DNA from: Polaribacter tangerinus
GTDB taxonomy: Bacteria > Bacteroidota > Bacteroidia > Flavobacteriales > Flavobacteriaceae
DNA: 64,000 nucleotides
Direction of reading: 5' to 3'
Assembly: GCF_038024095.1 (NCBI RefSeq)
Contig: NZ_CP150668.1
Location: 124,001 to 188,000, forward strand
A program made the position numbers and the translations under genes. The stretch's first letter is position 1. Each line of letters opens with the position of its first letter. Below the pieces are notes generated by a model. That model did no database searches. It saw only the letters and a program-made list of their open reading frames with translations, and was not told the DNA's origin. This document shows, piece by piece, positions 17,944-26,879 of the stretch.

Positions 17944-19224
17944 TTATTTTGTAAAATTAGAAATAGTGTTTTTAATAATATCTATGCATTCTCTCAGTTG
18001 TATTTCTGTCATCACCAAAGGTGGTGCAAAACGAATAATATTACCATGAGTTGGTTTTGCTAACAATCCGTTATCTCTTAATTTTATACAAATATCCCAA
18101 GCAGTAGAACTGTCTTCGGTATCATTTATTAAAATAGCATTCAGTAAACCTTTACCTCTTACCGCTTTTACCAAATGATTCGTTTTACAAAATTCAGACA
18201 GTTCAGCCCTAAATATTTCTCCTAAATAATCGGCATTTATAGCGAGTTTTTCGTCTGCAACAACTTCTAGAGCAGCCATAGCAACTGCCGCTGCAATAGG
18301 ATTTCCTCCGAAAGTAGAACCATGATTACCGGGTCTAATAACTCCCATAATTGCATCATTTGCTAATACTGCAGAAACTGGGTAAGCTCCTCCACTTAGT
18401 GCTTTTCCTAAAATTAATATATCTGGTTTTGTTTCTGGAGTCGTAGAGCAATTTTTTTCTGGACATGCACAATTACCACAAGTAGCAAGTAATCTACCAG
18501 TTCTAGCTATACCGGTTTGCACTTCATCTGCAATAAAAAGTACATTATAGTCTTCACACATTTTTTTTGCAGCAGATAAATATCCTTCAGAAGGCACGTA
18601 AACACCAGCTTCTCCCTGAATTGGTTCTACTAAAAAGGCAGCAATATTATTACTGCTCTCCAGCGCTTCTTGTAATGCTTGTAAATTATCATATTCAATT
18701 TTTAAAAATCCTTTGGTAAAAGGACCAAAGTTTTTTCTAGCAACAGGATCATTAGAAAAAGAAATGATTGTGGTTGTTCTTCCGTGAAAATTATTTTCAC
18801 AAACTATTATTTCTGCTTTGTTTTCGGGTATGCCTTTTACTTCATAAGCCCATTTTCTGGCAATTTTTAAGGCAGTTTCTACAGCCTCGGCACCAGTATT
18901 CATTGGTAGTAATTTATCGAAACCAAAATATTCACTGGCAAATTTTTCATATCTTCCTAACATATCATTATGAAATGCTCGAGAAGTTAAACTTAGTGTT
19001 TTTGCTTGATTGGTCATAGCATCCACAATTCTAGGATGACAATGTCCTTGATTTACTGCAGAATATGCAGACAAGAAATCGTAGTATTTTTTACCTTCAA
19101 CATCCCAAACATGTACACCTTCTCCTTTGCTTAATACTACAGGAAGAGGGTGATAATTGTGTGCTCCGTATTTGTCTTCTAATGCAATCGCTTCTTGCGA
19201 TGTTAATGTGTTTAAAATAGCCAT
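17944..19224 (-). CDS. rocD: Ornithine aminotransferase
   Basis: A 426-residue class III PLP aminotransferase that converts ornithine and 2-oxoglutarate to glutamate semialdehyde. YGAHNYHPLPVVLSKGEG, FLSAYSAVNQGHCHP, NTGAEAVETALK, NNFHGRTTT, ADEVQTGIARTG and LGKALSGGAYPVSA (Schiff-base Lys) are all typical of ornithine aminotransferase. An insertion after the cofactor Asp motif carries four cysteines (CGNCACPEKNC), absent from the classical enzyme but, as I recall, common in Bacteroidetes. The gene has its own terminator and a structured-looking leader, divergent from an MscS-like gene. Confidence 0.93.
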   Translation of the reverse strand: MAILNTLTSQEAIALEDKYGAHNYHPLPVVLSKGEGVHVWDVEGKKYYDFLSAYSAVNQGHCHPRIVDAMTNQAKTLSLTSRAFHNDMLGRYEKFASEYFGFDKLLPMNTGAEAVETALKIARKWAYEVKGIPENKAEIIVCENNFHGRTTTIISFSNDPVARKNFGPFTKGFLKIEYDNLQALQEALESSNNIAAFLVEPIQGEAGVYVPSEGYLSAAKKMCEDYNVLFIADEVQTGIARTGRLLATCGNCACPEKNCSTTPETKPDILILGKALSGGAYPVSAVLANDAIMGVIRPGNHGSTFGGNPIAAAVAMAALEVVADEKLAINADYLGEIFRAELSEFCKTNHLVKAVRGKGLLNAILINDTEDSSTAWDICIKLRDNGLLAKPTHGNIIRFAPPLVMTEIQLRECIDIIKNTISNFTK

Positions 19225-19267
19225 TTTAAATGTTTTAAATTAAAAATAAAAACATTCCTATTCTACC

Positions 19268-19325
19268 TTTATCTTTCTAGAAAGCTCTAGAAACTCAGCG
19301 TGGGAAAGAAATCATCCCCGAAGTT
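19268..19325 (-). promoter_or_regulatory. GC-richer, possibly structured 5' leader of rocD
   Basis: In an otherwise very AT-rich gap, the minus strand carries CGGGGA, a nine-base loop and TCCC(A)CG, which can pair, followed by the palindrome CTTTCTAGAAAG and a nearby repeat of TTTCTAGA. No known riboswitch class is recognised and no clear TAnnTTTG was found. It could be an operator or an RNA structure. Confidence 0.3.
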
Positions 19326-19403
19326 TTGCAATAATACTAAATTATTGTGACTTTTAAATTTATATGTGTCAAAATAGTAAAACTAATCAACGAAACAATC
19401 ATC

Positions 19404-20561
19404 ATGAATCAAATTATTGAAACTTACAATCAACTTACAGGTTCTTTCGGCGGACCTTTAAGTGCCATTCTTATTATTGTAATAGGATGGTTTATTGCCG
19501 GATTGTTAAAAAGAATTACCAAAAAAATAATCTCTAAAACAGGTATCGATAAATCTTTAAACAGTGAAAAAGTAAACTTCGGAACTTTAATTGCAAAATT
19601 AATTTACTATATTGTAATGATTTTTGTGTTTATGCTCGCTTTAGATAAACTTGGTATGACAAGTGTTTTAGAGCCTATAAAACAATTATTAAATAAATTT
19701 ACAAGCTTTATCCCTAATATTGTAGGTGCTGGTTTAGTGGCATACATTGGTTATATGTTAGCAACTATTGGTGCTGAGTTAGTAGCTCTTTCCGGTGGAA
19801 CCATCAAAAAGTTTACACCTAAGCTACGTTTACCAGAAAATATTAATGTGGTAGATATTTTAAAGAAAGTAGTATTTATCTTTATTTTTATTCCTTTACT
19901 GATATCTGCACTTAATATCTTAAATATCGATTCAGTTTCTGAACCGGCAAGTAATATGTTAGAAAGCTTTTTTAATGCAATACCAAAGGTATTGGTTGCT
20001 ACTATAATACTTATTGTATTTTTAGTTGGAGGAAGGTTTTTAAGTGAGTTGTTAAAAGATTTGTTAGACAGTTTAAATTTAAATGAAGTTCTAAATAAAG
20101 CAGGACTTACATCTTTAACAGGAAAAACAAATATAGAAAGGTTAATAGCAAACTTAGTATATGCATTTATAATAGTTTTTGGTTTAATAACTGCTATAGA
20201 TAAATTAGAGTTTACCAAATTATCTGAAATTATGTTTACTGTAGTAGAAATGGGTGGTAATATAATATTTGGTTTGGTAATTCTTGCTATTGGAAATTGG
20301 ATTGCTACTGTAGCTTCTAAGAATTTCTTAAAATCGGATAATAACCCGTTTGTGGGTAATATTATTAAAATAGCCATATTAGCAATATTCTTAGCTATTG
20401 GTTTAAGTAGAATGGGTATTGCAGAAGATATAATTAATCTTGCATTTGGTATTACTTTGGGTGCAATTGCCTTAACAGTAGTATTAGCATTTGGTCTTGG
20501 TGGTCGAGAGGCTGCAGGAAAACAAATGAGCAAAATATTAGACAAGTTTAATCAAAAATAA
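19404..20561 (+). CDS. MscS-like membrane protein with conserved TM-helix repeats
   Basis: A 385-residue inner-membrane protein with about five or more hydrophobic helices. Repeated blocks such as IVIGWFIAGLLKRI, VGAGLVAYIGYML and FLVGGRFLSELLKDLL match the conserved TM-helix repeat found in mechanosensitive-channel relatives; the C-terminal LAFGLGGREAAGK resembles the start of the MscS pore helix, but the beta domain is missing. I chose the ATG at 19404 (MNQIIETYNQL) because the longer reading begins with GTG and adds an unlikely Lys/Ile-rich stretch. A channel or mechanosensing role is inferred from the family only. Confidence 0.8.
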   Translation: MNQIIETYNQLTGSFGGPLSAILIIVIGWFIAGLLKRITKKIISKTGIDKSLNSEKVNFGTLIAKLIYYIVMIFVFMLALDKLGMTSVLEPIKQLLNKFTSFIPNIVGAGLVAYIGYMLATIGAELVALSGGTIKKFTPKLRLPENINVVDILKKVVFIFIFIPLLISALNILNIDSVSEPASNMLESFFNAIPKVLVATIILIVFLVGGRFLSELLKDLLDSLNLNEVLNKAGLTSLTGKTNIERLIANLVYAFIIVFGLITAIDKLEFTKLSEIMFTVVEMGGNIIFGLVILAIGNWIATVASKNFLKSDNNPFVGNIIKIAILAIFLAIGLSRMGIAEDIINLAFGITLGAIALTVVLAFGLGGREAAGKQMSKILDKFNQK

Positions 20562-20584
20562 ATTTCCTAACATTTTTATTTTTA

Positions 20585-20612
20585 GAGCGCCTATTTTATA
20601 GGCGCTTTTTTT
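20585..20612 (+). terminator. Terminator after the MscS-like gene
   Basis: AGCGCCTAT and ATAGGCGCT pair across TTT, followed by T7, about 25 bases after the stop. Confidence 0.9.
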
Positions 20613-20773
20613 ATTATAGTAAGCTATTTTAGCAAAATACCCTCTCTACCATTGTAAAAAAGAACTTGTGTTATTTAAAATTATATACTAACAAAAGTGA
20701 TTTCGTATTTTTGAATGTATAGAAACATTTATCAATAACTTTTGTGTAATTTTGCAGTCCAAAAAAGTAAAAA

Positions 20774-22228
20774 ATGCCACGTAGAGAACGCAATAAGTTT
20801 GTAAAAAAAAATGAAGTATTAGAGTTAAAAATCGAAGACTATGCTTTTGGGGGAAAAGGAATTGCAAGAATTCATACCGATGATGGGAGTTTTGTAATTT
20901 TTGTTCCAAACACACTACCTGGCCAGCTAGTTAAAGCTCAAATTAGCAAAACAAGTAAAAAATACGCAGAGGGAAAATTAATTGATGTTTTAGAAATTTC
21001 TGAAGATGAAGTTCCACTAGAGTATCAAGACATACCTGGTGCACCTTATATACAATTACCTATTAATTTACAACATCAATATAAAAAAGAAAGTACACTT
21101 TCTTTATTTAAAAGAATAGGTAAAGTTGAAAATATTGATGATTTATTTGATGAATTTGTAACTTCTCCAAAAGTTTTTCATTACAGAAATAAAATGGAAT
21201 ATGGGTTTTCTGCCATTGGCTACGACAGAGTTAACAAAACAGATAAAGATGAATTTACTCTAGGCTTTAAAAGACGTGGTGTTTGGTGGATGGGCGATAA
21301 TCTCGAAAAAGATTCTGGCCTATTTGACAAACAATTAGAAGACAACCTACATGTAATTAGAGCCTATTGCAAAGACACAGGTTTACAACCTTGGCACGGT
21401 CCGAAAAGAGAAGGTTTTTTTAGATATTTTGTAGTACGAAAATCGTTTAAAACAAACGAATTACTTTGTAACTTAGTAACTACCTCCGATGGTTTAGAGA
21501 ATTTCGACTTAAAAAAATTCGCAATTTTTTTAGAAAATATCCTAGGCAATCGTTTAGCGGGATTTTTACATACCATAAATGATGAAACGGGTGATAGAAC
21601 AATTGCAACAACCGGAAATATTAAATTAATTTACGGTAAAGATAAAATTGTAGAAGAACTGCTAGGATTGAATTTTGAGATTAGTATGAAAAGTTTTTTT
21701 CAAACAAACCCAAAATGTGCCGAAAAATTATACAGTAAAGTAGTAGATTATGTATTGGAAGACAAAACTAAAGTAGACAATACAGTAGTAATGGATTTAT
21801 TTTGCGGAACAGGTACAATTGGTCAAATAGTTGCCTCTAAGAGTGTTAATACAAAAATTATAGGCGTAGATATTGTAGCTGCAGCAATTGAAGATGCAAA
21901 AAAGAATGCAAAAAGAAACAATATAAACGGTTTGCAATTTTTTGCAGCGGATGTGGGTAAGTTTTTAATTGAACATCCAACATATAAAAATACTATTAAA
22001 ACCATCATTTTAGATCCCGCAAGAGCAGGTATCGCACCAAAAACATTACAAAAGATAATCAACTTAAATGCCGATAGAATGGTATATGTATCTTGTAATC
22101 CTGCAACGCAAGCAAGAGATACCGAATTGTTGGCTATAGCGGGTTATGAAATGAAAAAAATAAGTTTGGTAGATCAATTTCCACATACTAGTCATATTGA
22201 AACTGTGGCATTATTTGAAAAAAAATAA
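20774..22228 (+). CDS. rlmD: RlmD/RumA-family 23S rRNA (uracil-5-)-methyltransferase
   Basis: A 484-residue SAM-dependent RNA m5U methyltransferase. An N-terminal TRAM domain (residues about 12-70, EDYAFGGKGIARI), the motif FFQTNPKCAEKLY, the SAM motif VVMDLFCGTGTIG, LDPARAGIAP and YVSCNPATQARD with the catalytic Cys are visible. The four-cysteine Fe-S motif after TRAM in E. coli RlmD is absent (the region reads PGAPYIQLPINLQHQYKKE), so it belongs to a cluster-free subgroup; the exact uridine target is uncertain. A TAATTTTG word at 20747-20754 could be its -7 element. The dehydratase gene follows after 12 bases. Confidence 0.82.
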   Translation: MPRRERNKFVKKNEVLELKIEDYAFGGKGIARIHTDDGSFVIFVPNTLPGQLVKAQISKTSKKYAEGKLIDVLEISEDEVPLEYQDIPGAPYIQLPINLQHQYKKESTLSLFKRIGKVENIDDLFDEFVTSPKVFHYRNKMEYGFSAIGYDRVNKTDKDEFTLGFKRRGVWWMGDNLEKDSGLFDKQLEDNLHVIRAYCKDTGLQPWHGPKREGFFRYFVVRKSFKTNELLCNLVTTSDGLENFDLKKFAIFLENILGNRLAGFLHTINDETGDRTIATTGNIKLIYGKDKIVEELLGLNFEISMKSFFQTNPKCAEKLYSKVVDYVLEDKTKVDNTVVMDLFCGTGTIGQIVASKSVNTKIIGVDIVAAAIEDAKKNAKRNNINGLQFFAADVGKFLIEHPTYKNTIKTIILDPARAGIAPKTLQKIINLNADRMVYVSCNPATQARDTELLAIAGYEMKKISLVDQFPHTSHIETVALFEKK

Positions 22229-22240
22229 AAAATAACAATT

Positions 22241-22534
22241 ATGAAGAAATTAAACGATTTTGAAATTAATAAAAAGTTAGAAGGATTAATAGACTGGGAA
22301 TATTACGATAATGCTTTACATACCGATTTCGAATTTGATAATTTTAAAGATTGCATGTCTGCAATGAACAGAATTGCATTTGAGTGTGAGGCGCTTAACC
22401 ATCATCCAGAGTGGACTAATATTTACAATACTTTAGATATTACATTAACCACTCATGATGCAGATGGTGTTACAGAATTAGATTTTAATCTCGCAGCTGC
22501 AATCAATAAAATAGTAGAAGTAGAAGAAGAATAA
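22241..22534 (+). CDS. 4a-hydroxytetrahydrobiopterin dehydratase
   Basis: A 97-residue pterin carbinolamine dehydratase, which recycles the cofactor of aromatic amino-acid hydroxylases and may have other roles. ECEALNHHPEWTNIYNTLDITLTTHDADGVTELDFNLA covers the conserved core, with the catalytic His pair HHPEW and the closing THDADG(V)T motif. It sits 12 bases behind the rRNA methyltransferase gene and is probably co-transcribed with it. Confidence 0.92.
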   Translation: MKKLNDFEINKKLEGLIDWEYYDNALHTDFEFDNFKDCMSAMNRIAFECEALNHHPEWTNIYNTLDITLTTHDADGVTELDFNLAAAINKIVEVEEE

Positions 22535-22557
22535 AGTATTCTAATTATCTTTGAGTC

Positions 22558-23046
22558 GTGAAACAAAAAAATATCTTCATAGTATTGGTTGTACTCTTTT
22601 TGGCTGCTTGTGAAAAAGACGATTTTTGCACAAAAAATCCTGTTACACCAAAGTTAATCATCACTTTTTATGATGATATAAACAGAGAAACTCCTAAAAA
22701 AGTTCAACGATTATCAATTGTTGCCGACAGCAAGCAAACAGACAGTCTCTTTACAAATATGGCTTCAGATAGTATTGCTATTCCTCTAAACTCTCTTACA
22801 AATCAGACGATATATACGTTAAAGAAAAATGCAACAAATGGCGCTATTTCAACAAACGAAATTGCTACTTTTACCATACAATACAACACAAATACAGATT
22901 ATGTTTCTAGGTCTTGTGGCTTTAAAGTTATTTTTAATAACCTAGAGTTTTCTGCAAATTCAAACTCTTGGATAAAAGATTTTAGCCCCACACAAACTCT
23001 AAACCTAGACGACCAAAATAAAGCGCATGTTCAAATATTTCATTAA
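22558..23046 (+). CDS. DUF6452 family lipoprotein
   Basis: A 162-residue lipoprotein starting with GTG (no ATG is available before the signal). The signal ends with the lipobox LAAC at residue 18, followed by EKDDFC. The rest is a beta-rich domain with a conserved C-terminal Cys (SRSCGFKVIFNNLEF). In Bacteroidetes this family typically precedes a DUF6048 gene, as here, with a 20-base overlap. No function is known. The N-terminal Cys anchors it in the envelope. Confidence 0.8.
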   Translation: MKQKNIFIVLVVLFLAACEKDDFCTKNPVTPKLIITFYDDINRETPKKVQRLSIVADSKQTDSLFTNMASDSIAIPLNSLTNQTIYTLKKNATNGAISTNEIATFTIQYNTNTDYVSRSCGFKVIFNNLEFSANSNSWIKDFSPTQTLNLDDQNKAHVQIFH

Positions 23047-23743
23047 TATTTTTTTACTATTTTTTAGTGTTTTTGTAGTAGCACAAGAACAACAAAAAGA
23101 TTCTTTATTTGTTAAGCAAAACGACTCTTTAGTATACACAACCAATTACGGATTAAGACTTGGTGTAGATATTAGTAAACCCATATTAGCTAGTTTTAAC
23201 TCAAGGTATAAGGGACTAGAAATTGTGGGAGATTACAGAATTAAACCCAATTTATACATAGCTGCAGAAGTCGGTTTCGAAGAAGAAAACTCCATAGAAG
23301 ACTATACCAACTCTACTGCAAAAGGAAATTATATAAGACTTGGTTTTAACTACAATACATACAAAAATTGGCTCGATATGAATAATGAAATTTTTGTAGG
23401 TTATAGGTATGGATTTAGTCTTTTTAACCAGACTTTAAATAGTTATACACCAAACGTTTCTGATATAAATTCGGGAAATTATTTTCCTGCTAATTCCATT
23501 ATTAGTGGAGAAAAAACTAGTTTAAATTCCCATTGGTCAGAACTTATGGTTGGTATTAAAGCAGAAATCATAAAAAATGTTTTTGTAGGTTTTAGTGTTT
23601 CATATAAAATTTTAATGAGCATTAAAGAACCAGAAAACTTTAAAACTTTATATTCCCCAGGATTTAATAGAATTTTTGAGAGTAATACAGGCTTTGGCTT
23701 TAATTACACCATTAGTTATTTAATTCCTTTTTCAAAAAAATAA
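23027..23743 (+). CDS. DUF6048 family outer-membrane protein
   Basis: A 238-residue protein with a signal peptide (MFKYFINIFLLFFSVFVVAQ) and alternating amphipathic strands (YIRLGFNYNTY, FVGYRYGFSLF, GFGFNYTISYLIPF) that suggest a small beta-barrel. LRLGVDISKPI is the family's conserved start of the mature part. The start overlaps the end of the DUF6452 gene by 20 bases, so the two are translationally linked and probably work together in the outer membrane. A terminator follows. Confidence 0.8.
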   Translation: MFKYFINIFLLFFSVFVVAQEQQKDSLFVKQNDSLVYTTNYGLRLGVDISKPILASFNSRYKGLEIVGDYRIKPNLYIAAEVGFEEENSIEDYTNSTAKGNYIRLGFNYNTYKNWLDMNNEIFVGYRYGFSLFNQTLNSYTPNVSDINSGNYFPANSIISGEKTSLNSHWSELMVGIKAEIIKNVFVGFSVSYKILMSIKEPENFKTLYSPGFNRIFESNTGFGFNYTISYLIPFSKK

Positions 23744-23747
23744 TAGT

Positions 23748-23786
23748 ATCATTAATTTTTTGTAACTTAGAATTAATGATTTTTTT
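23748..23786 (+). terminator. AT-rich terminator after the DUF6048 gene
   Basis: ATCATTAATT and AATTAATGAT form a perfect 10-base stem with a 13-base loop, followed by six T. It starts 5 bases after the stop codon. Confidence 0.6.
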
Positions 23787-23800
23787 AAACGAAATTAACC

Positions 23801-24748
23801 ATGAACAAAATACCAAGTGTCAACTTACAAGACTTTCTCTCAGAGGACAATACTCGAAAAAATAACTTTATAAAAGAAATAGGTCATGCTTACGAAAACA
23901 TTGGCTTTGTGGCACTTAAAGGACATTTTTTAGAAGAATCTTTAGTAGATAATTTATATGCCGAAATTAAAAAATTCTTTGATTTACCAACGGATATAAA
24001 ACAACAATATGAAATTCCGGGTATTGGAGGACAAAGAGGCTACGTTTCTTTTGGTAAAGAGTCTGCAAAAGGAAAAAAAGAGGCAGATTTAAAAGAGTTT
24101 TGGCATTTTGGACAATATGTAGAAAATGATATTGAAAGAGAAAAGGAATATCCTAATAATGTAATAGTAAAAGAACTTCCAGAGTTTAATAATGTAGGAA
24201 AACAAGCCTACAAAATGTTAGAAAAAACCGCAAAATTTGTCTTACGCTCTTTGGCATTGCACCTAAATTTAGAAGAAACTTATTTTGATGGATATATAAA
24301 AAATGGAAATAGTATTTTAAGACCAATTCATTATCCACCTATACAAACAGCTCCTAAAGGTGCAGAACGAGCTGCTGCTCATGGAGATATTAATTTAATT
24401 ACCCTATTGATGGGCGCACAAGGTAAAGGCTTGCAAGTTCAAAATCATCATGGAGATTGGATTGATGCTGTTGCCGAGCCAGATGAATTAATGATAAATG
24501 TGGGAGACATGCTATCTAGACACAGTAATAATAAATTAAAATCGACTATTCATAGAGTTATCAACCCTCCAAAAGAATTATGGGGAACCTCGAGGTATTC
24601 GATACCATTTTTTCTACACCCAATTTCTGAAATGAAACTTAACGTTTTAGAGAATTGTATTGATGAAAATAACCCTAAAAGATATGAAGATATTACAGCT
24701 GGAGAATTTTTAGAAGAGCGATTAAAAGAATTAGGATTAAAAAAATAA
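23801..24748 (+). CDS. Isopenicillin N synthase-family 2OG-Fe(II) oxygenase
   Basis: A 315-residue non-haem iron oxygenase. The N-terminal DIOX_N domain shows IPSVNLQDFL and YENIGFVALKGH; the iron ligands are in AAHGDINLITLL (HxD) and STIHRVINPP (distal His); and RYSIPFF provides the RxS that binds 2-oxoglutarate. GGQRGYVSFGKE is typical of the group. The substrate is unknown; there is no peptide synthetase here to suggest antibiotics. The SUI1 gene follows after 8 bases. Confidence 0.88.
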   Translation: MNKIPSVNLQDFLSEDNTRKNNFIKEIGHAYENIGFVALKGHFLEESLVDNLYAEIKKFFDLPTDIKQQYEIPGIGGQRGYVSFGKESAKGKKEADLKEFWHFGQYVENDIEREKEYPNNVIVKELPEFNNVGKQAYKMLEKTAKFVLRSLALHLNLEETYFDGYIKNGNSILRPIHYPPIQTAPKGAERAAAHGDINLITLLMGAQGKGLQVQNHHGDWIDAVAEPDELMINVGDMLSRHSNNKLKSTIHRVINPPKELWGTSRYSIPFFLHPISEMKLNVLENCIDENNPKRYEDITAGEFLEERLKELGLKK

Positions 24749-24756
24749 GCCTTATA

Positions 24757-25080
24757 ATGGATTTAAAAGACCAACTAAAAAACTTATTTCCAGATCATAA
24801 AGAGTTAGAGATACCAAAAGATAAAAAATCTAATATTTGGTTACAAGAAGCTCCTATAATATGCAAATATGAAAAAAGAAAAGGAAAACCAATTACAATT
24901 TTAGAGGGATATACAGGAGCCACATCTGATTTTAAAATTTTAGCAAAAGAAATTAAAACCAAACTTTCTGTAGGCGGGAGTTTTAAAGATGATAAAATTA
25001 TTATTCAAGGAGATTTTAGAGATAAAATTATGCAAATGTTAACAGATAAAGGGTTTAAAGTAAAACGTGTAGGCGGATAA
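24757..25080 (+). CDS. SUI1/eIF1-like translation initiation factor homologue
   Basis: A 107-residue protein with an unstructured N-terminal part and a SUI1 domain: KRKGKPITILEGYTG, LAKEIKTKLSVGGSFKDDKIIIQGDFRDKI and a C-terminal GFKVKRVGG. This is the YciH/eIF1 fold, in bacteria thought to act at the small ribosomal subunit as a fidelity or stress factor. It is 8 bases behind the oxygenase gene; no functional link is obvious. Confidence 0.9.
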   Translation: MDLKDQLKNLFPDHKELEIPKDKKSNIWLQEAPIICKYEKRKGKPITILEGYTGATSDFKILAKEIKTKLSVGGSFKDDKIIIQGDFRDKIMQMLTDKGFKVKRVGG

Positions 25081-25129
25081 TTATTACTAATAAATTATTT
25101 TTCTAAATGATTAAAAGAACAAAAAAGTA

Positions 25130-25999
25130 ATGACTTTAAAAGCCTCTGAACTAATTTTAAATGATGATGGTAGCGTGTATCATCTACAGCTGAAACCAGA
25201 AAACATTGCTAATACCATTATTTTTGTTGGCGACCAAGATAGAGTTACAGAAATTAGTAACTACTTTGATAGTATTGAATTTACCACACAAAAAAGAGAA
25301 TTTAAAACAGTAACTGGCTATTATAAAGGAGAAAAATTATCAGTAATTTCTACAGGAATTGGACCAGATAATATAGACATCGTTTTAAACGAATTAGATG
25401 CATTGGTAAATATAGATTTATCCACTAGAAAAATAAAAAAACAAATTACATCTTTAAATATCATTAGAATTGGAACCTCTGGCGCATTGCAAAAAGATAT
25501 TTTAGTAAACTCATTTTTAGTTAGTGAATATGCTTTGGATGTAAACGGAATGTTACAATCTTACAAAACAGCTAAAATCAGTTATCCAGAAATAGAAAAT
25601 TCTTTTATCGAACATGTAAACTGGAGTTCTTGCAAAGCTCATCCAACACTTATTAAAAGTAGTAATATTTTGTATAAGAAGTTTGTTTCAAAACAAACTG
25701 TATCCGGAATTACAGCAACAGCTGGTGGATTTTACGGAGCACAAGGCAGGGTTTTAAGATTGCCTTTGCAAGATGAAAAAATAAACGAAAAAATTACAAC
25801 CTTTAGTTTTGAAGGAATGAGAATTACTAATTTAGAAATGGAAACATCTGCTATTTATGGCCTTTCTCGTCTTCTTGGTCATCACGCAATTTCTTTAAAT
25901 GCTATAATTGCCAATAGAGAAAACGGAACGTTTAGTGAAAATTATAAAAAAGTAGTTAAAAATTTAATTGAATATACACTACAGAAAATCGTTGAGTAA
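25130..25999 (+). CDS. Nucleoside phosphorylase (uridine phosphorylase-like)
   Basis: A 289-residue PNP/UDP-family phosphorylase that splits nucleosides with phosphate. TIIFVGDQDRVTEIS is the phosphate-binding start, STGIGPDNIDIVLNEL the glycine-rich block, IRIGTSGALQ the second phosphate loop, and FEGMRITNLEMETSAIYGLSRLLGH the ribose-binding signature. The base preference is not certain. Its stop codon directly abuts the start of the next gene, so the two are co-translated. Confidence 0.88.
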   Translation: MTLKASELILNDDGSVYHLQLKPENIANTIIFVGDQDRVTEISNYFDSIEFTTQKREFKTVTGYYKGEKLSVISTGIGPDNIDIVLNELDALVNIDLSTRKIKKQITSLNIIRIGTSGALQKDILVNSFLVSEYALDVNGMLQSYKTAKISYPEIENSFIEHVNWSSCKAHPTLIKSSNILYKKFVSKQTVSGITATAGGFYGAQGRVLRLPLQDEKINEKITTFSFEGMRITNLEMETSAIYGLSRLLGHHAISLNAIIANRENGTFSENYKKVVKNLIEYTLQKIVE

Positions 26000-26860
26000 A
26001 TGACAAACTTACAAGTTGGTGGCGTGCCAGAACACTTTAATTATCCTTGGTATTTAACCCTTAAAAATAAAGAATATACAAAAGAGAATATCAATTTAAG
26101 ATGGAGAGACTATCCTGGAGGCACTGGTGAAATGTGTAAAGCACTTCGTTCTGGAGAGGTAGATATTGCTGTGGTACTAACAGAAGGAATTATTAAAGAT
26201 ATTGCTGCTGGTAACCCATCTAAAATAGTACAAACATATGTAAAATCTCCCTTAATTTGGGGAATTCATGTAGCTGAAAATTCAAGATTTAAAGAAATTA
26301 AAGATTTAAAAAATGCCACAATAGCAATTAGTAGATTTGGCTCTGGATCTCATTTAATGGCTATTGTAAATGCTTTTAACCAAGGATGGAATATTGACGA
26401 TTTAAAATTTAAGGTAGTGGGTAATCTTCAAGGAGGTATTGATGCACTTAAAAATGGAGAAGCAGATTATTTTATGTGGGAGCATTTTACAACAAAACCA
26501 TTAGTAGATGCTGGTATATTTAGAAGAATAGACGACTGCCCCACTCCATGGCCATGCTTTGTTATTGCTGTAAGAAATGAAGTTTTAGAGCATAATTATG
26601 ATGCTGTAAAAAAAGTTTTAGACATTATAAATAATACAACAAGTACTTTTAAAAATATTAAAAATATAGATATAACTCTTGCAAATAGATACGAACAACA
26701 ATTAACCGATGTTCAGAAATGGTTACAACTTACCACTTGGAATGATGGTAAACCGATTACAAAAAATTTAATTACAAGAATTCAAAATAAAATGTTACGC
26801 TTTAACGTTATCAAGGAAAAGAAAAAAGCTACCGATTTTATAAAAAATATGTACCTTTAA
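26000..26860 (+). CDS. Cytoplasmic periplasmic-binding-protein-like (NMT1/SsuA-type) protein
   Basis: A 286-residue two-lobed solute-binding-protein fold: RWRDYPGGTGEMCKALRSGEVDIAVVLTEG, then FKEIKDLKNATIAISRFGSGSHLMAI, and ALKNGEADYFMWEHFTTKP in the second lobe. There is no signal peptide or lipobox and no transporter genes nearby, so it probably acts in the cytoplasm as a binding protein or enzyme. It starts on the base after the stop of the nucleoside phosphorylase gene, suggesting a shared, perhaps nucleoside- or thiamine-related, substrate; that is only inference. Confidence 0.78.
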   Translation: MTNLQVGGVPEHFNYPWYLTLKNKEYTKENINLRWRDYPGGTGEMCKALRSGEVDIAVVLTEGIIKDIAAGNPSKIVQTYVKSPLIWGIHVAENSRFKEIKDLKNATIAISRFGSGSHLMAIVNAFNQGWNIDDLKFKVVGNLQGGIDALKNGEADYFMWEHFTTKPLVDAGIFRRIDDCPTPWPCFVIAVRNEVLEHNYDAVKKVLDIINNTTSTFKNIKNIDITLANRYEQQLTDVQKWLQLTTWNDGKPITKNLITRIQNKMLRFNVIKEKKKATDFIKNMYL

Positions 26861-26879
26861 TTTTTTAAAAAATGAACAA

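Noticed and set aside
19751..20545. Long minus-strand open frame opposite the MscS-like gene (264 residues)
   Set aside because: Low-complexity Ile/Lys/Asn-rich text mirroring the coding strand, no family match and no promoter or RBS.
22546..22553. TATCTTTG as a promoter just before the DUF6452 gene
   Set aside because: Perfect -7 word but no -33 element, and the gene follows the dehydratase gene closely on the same strand.
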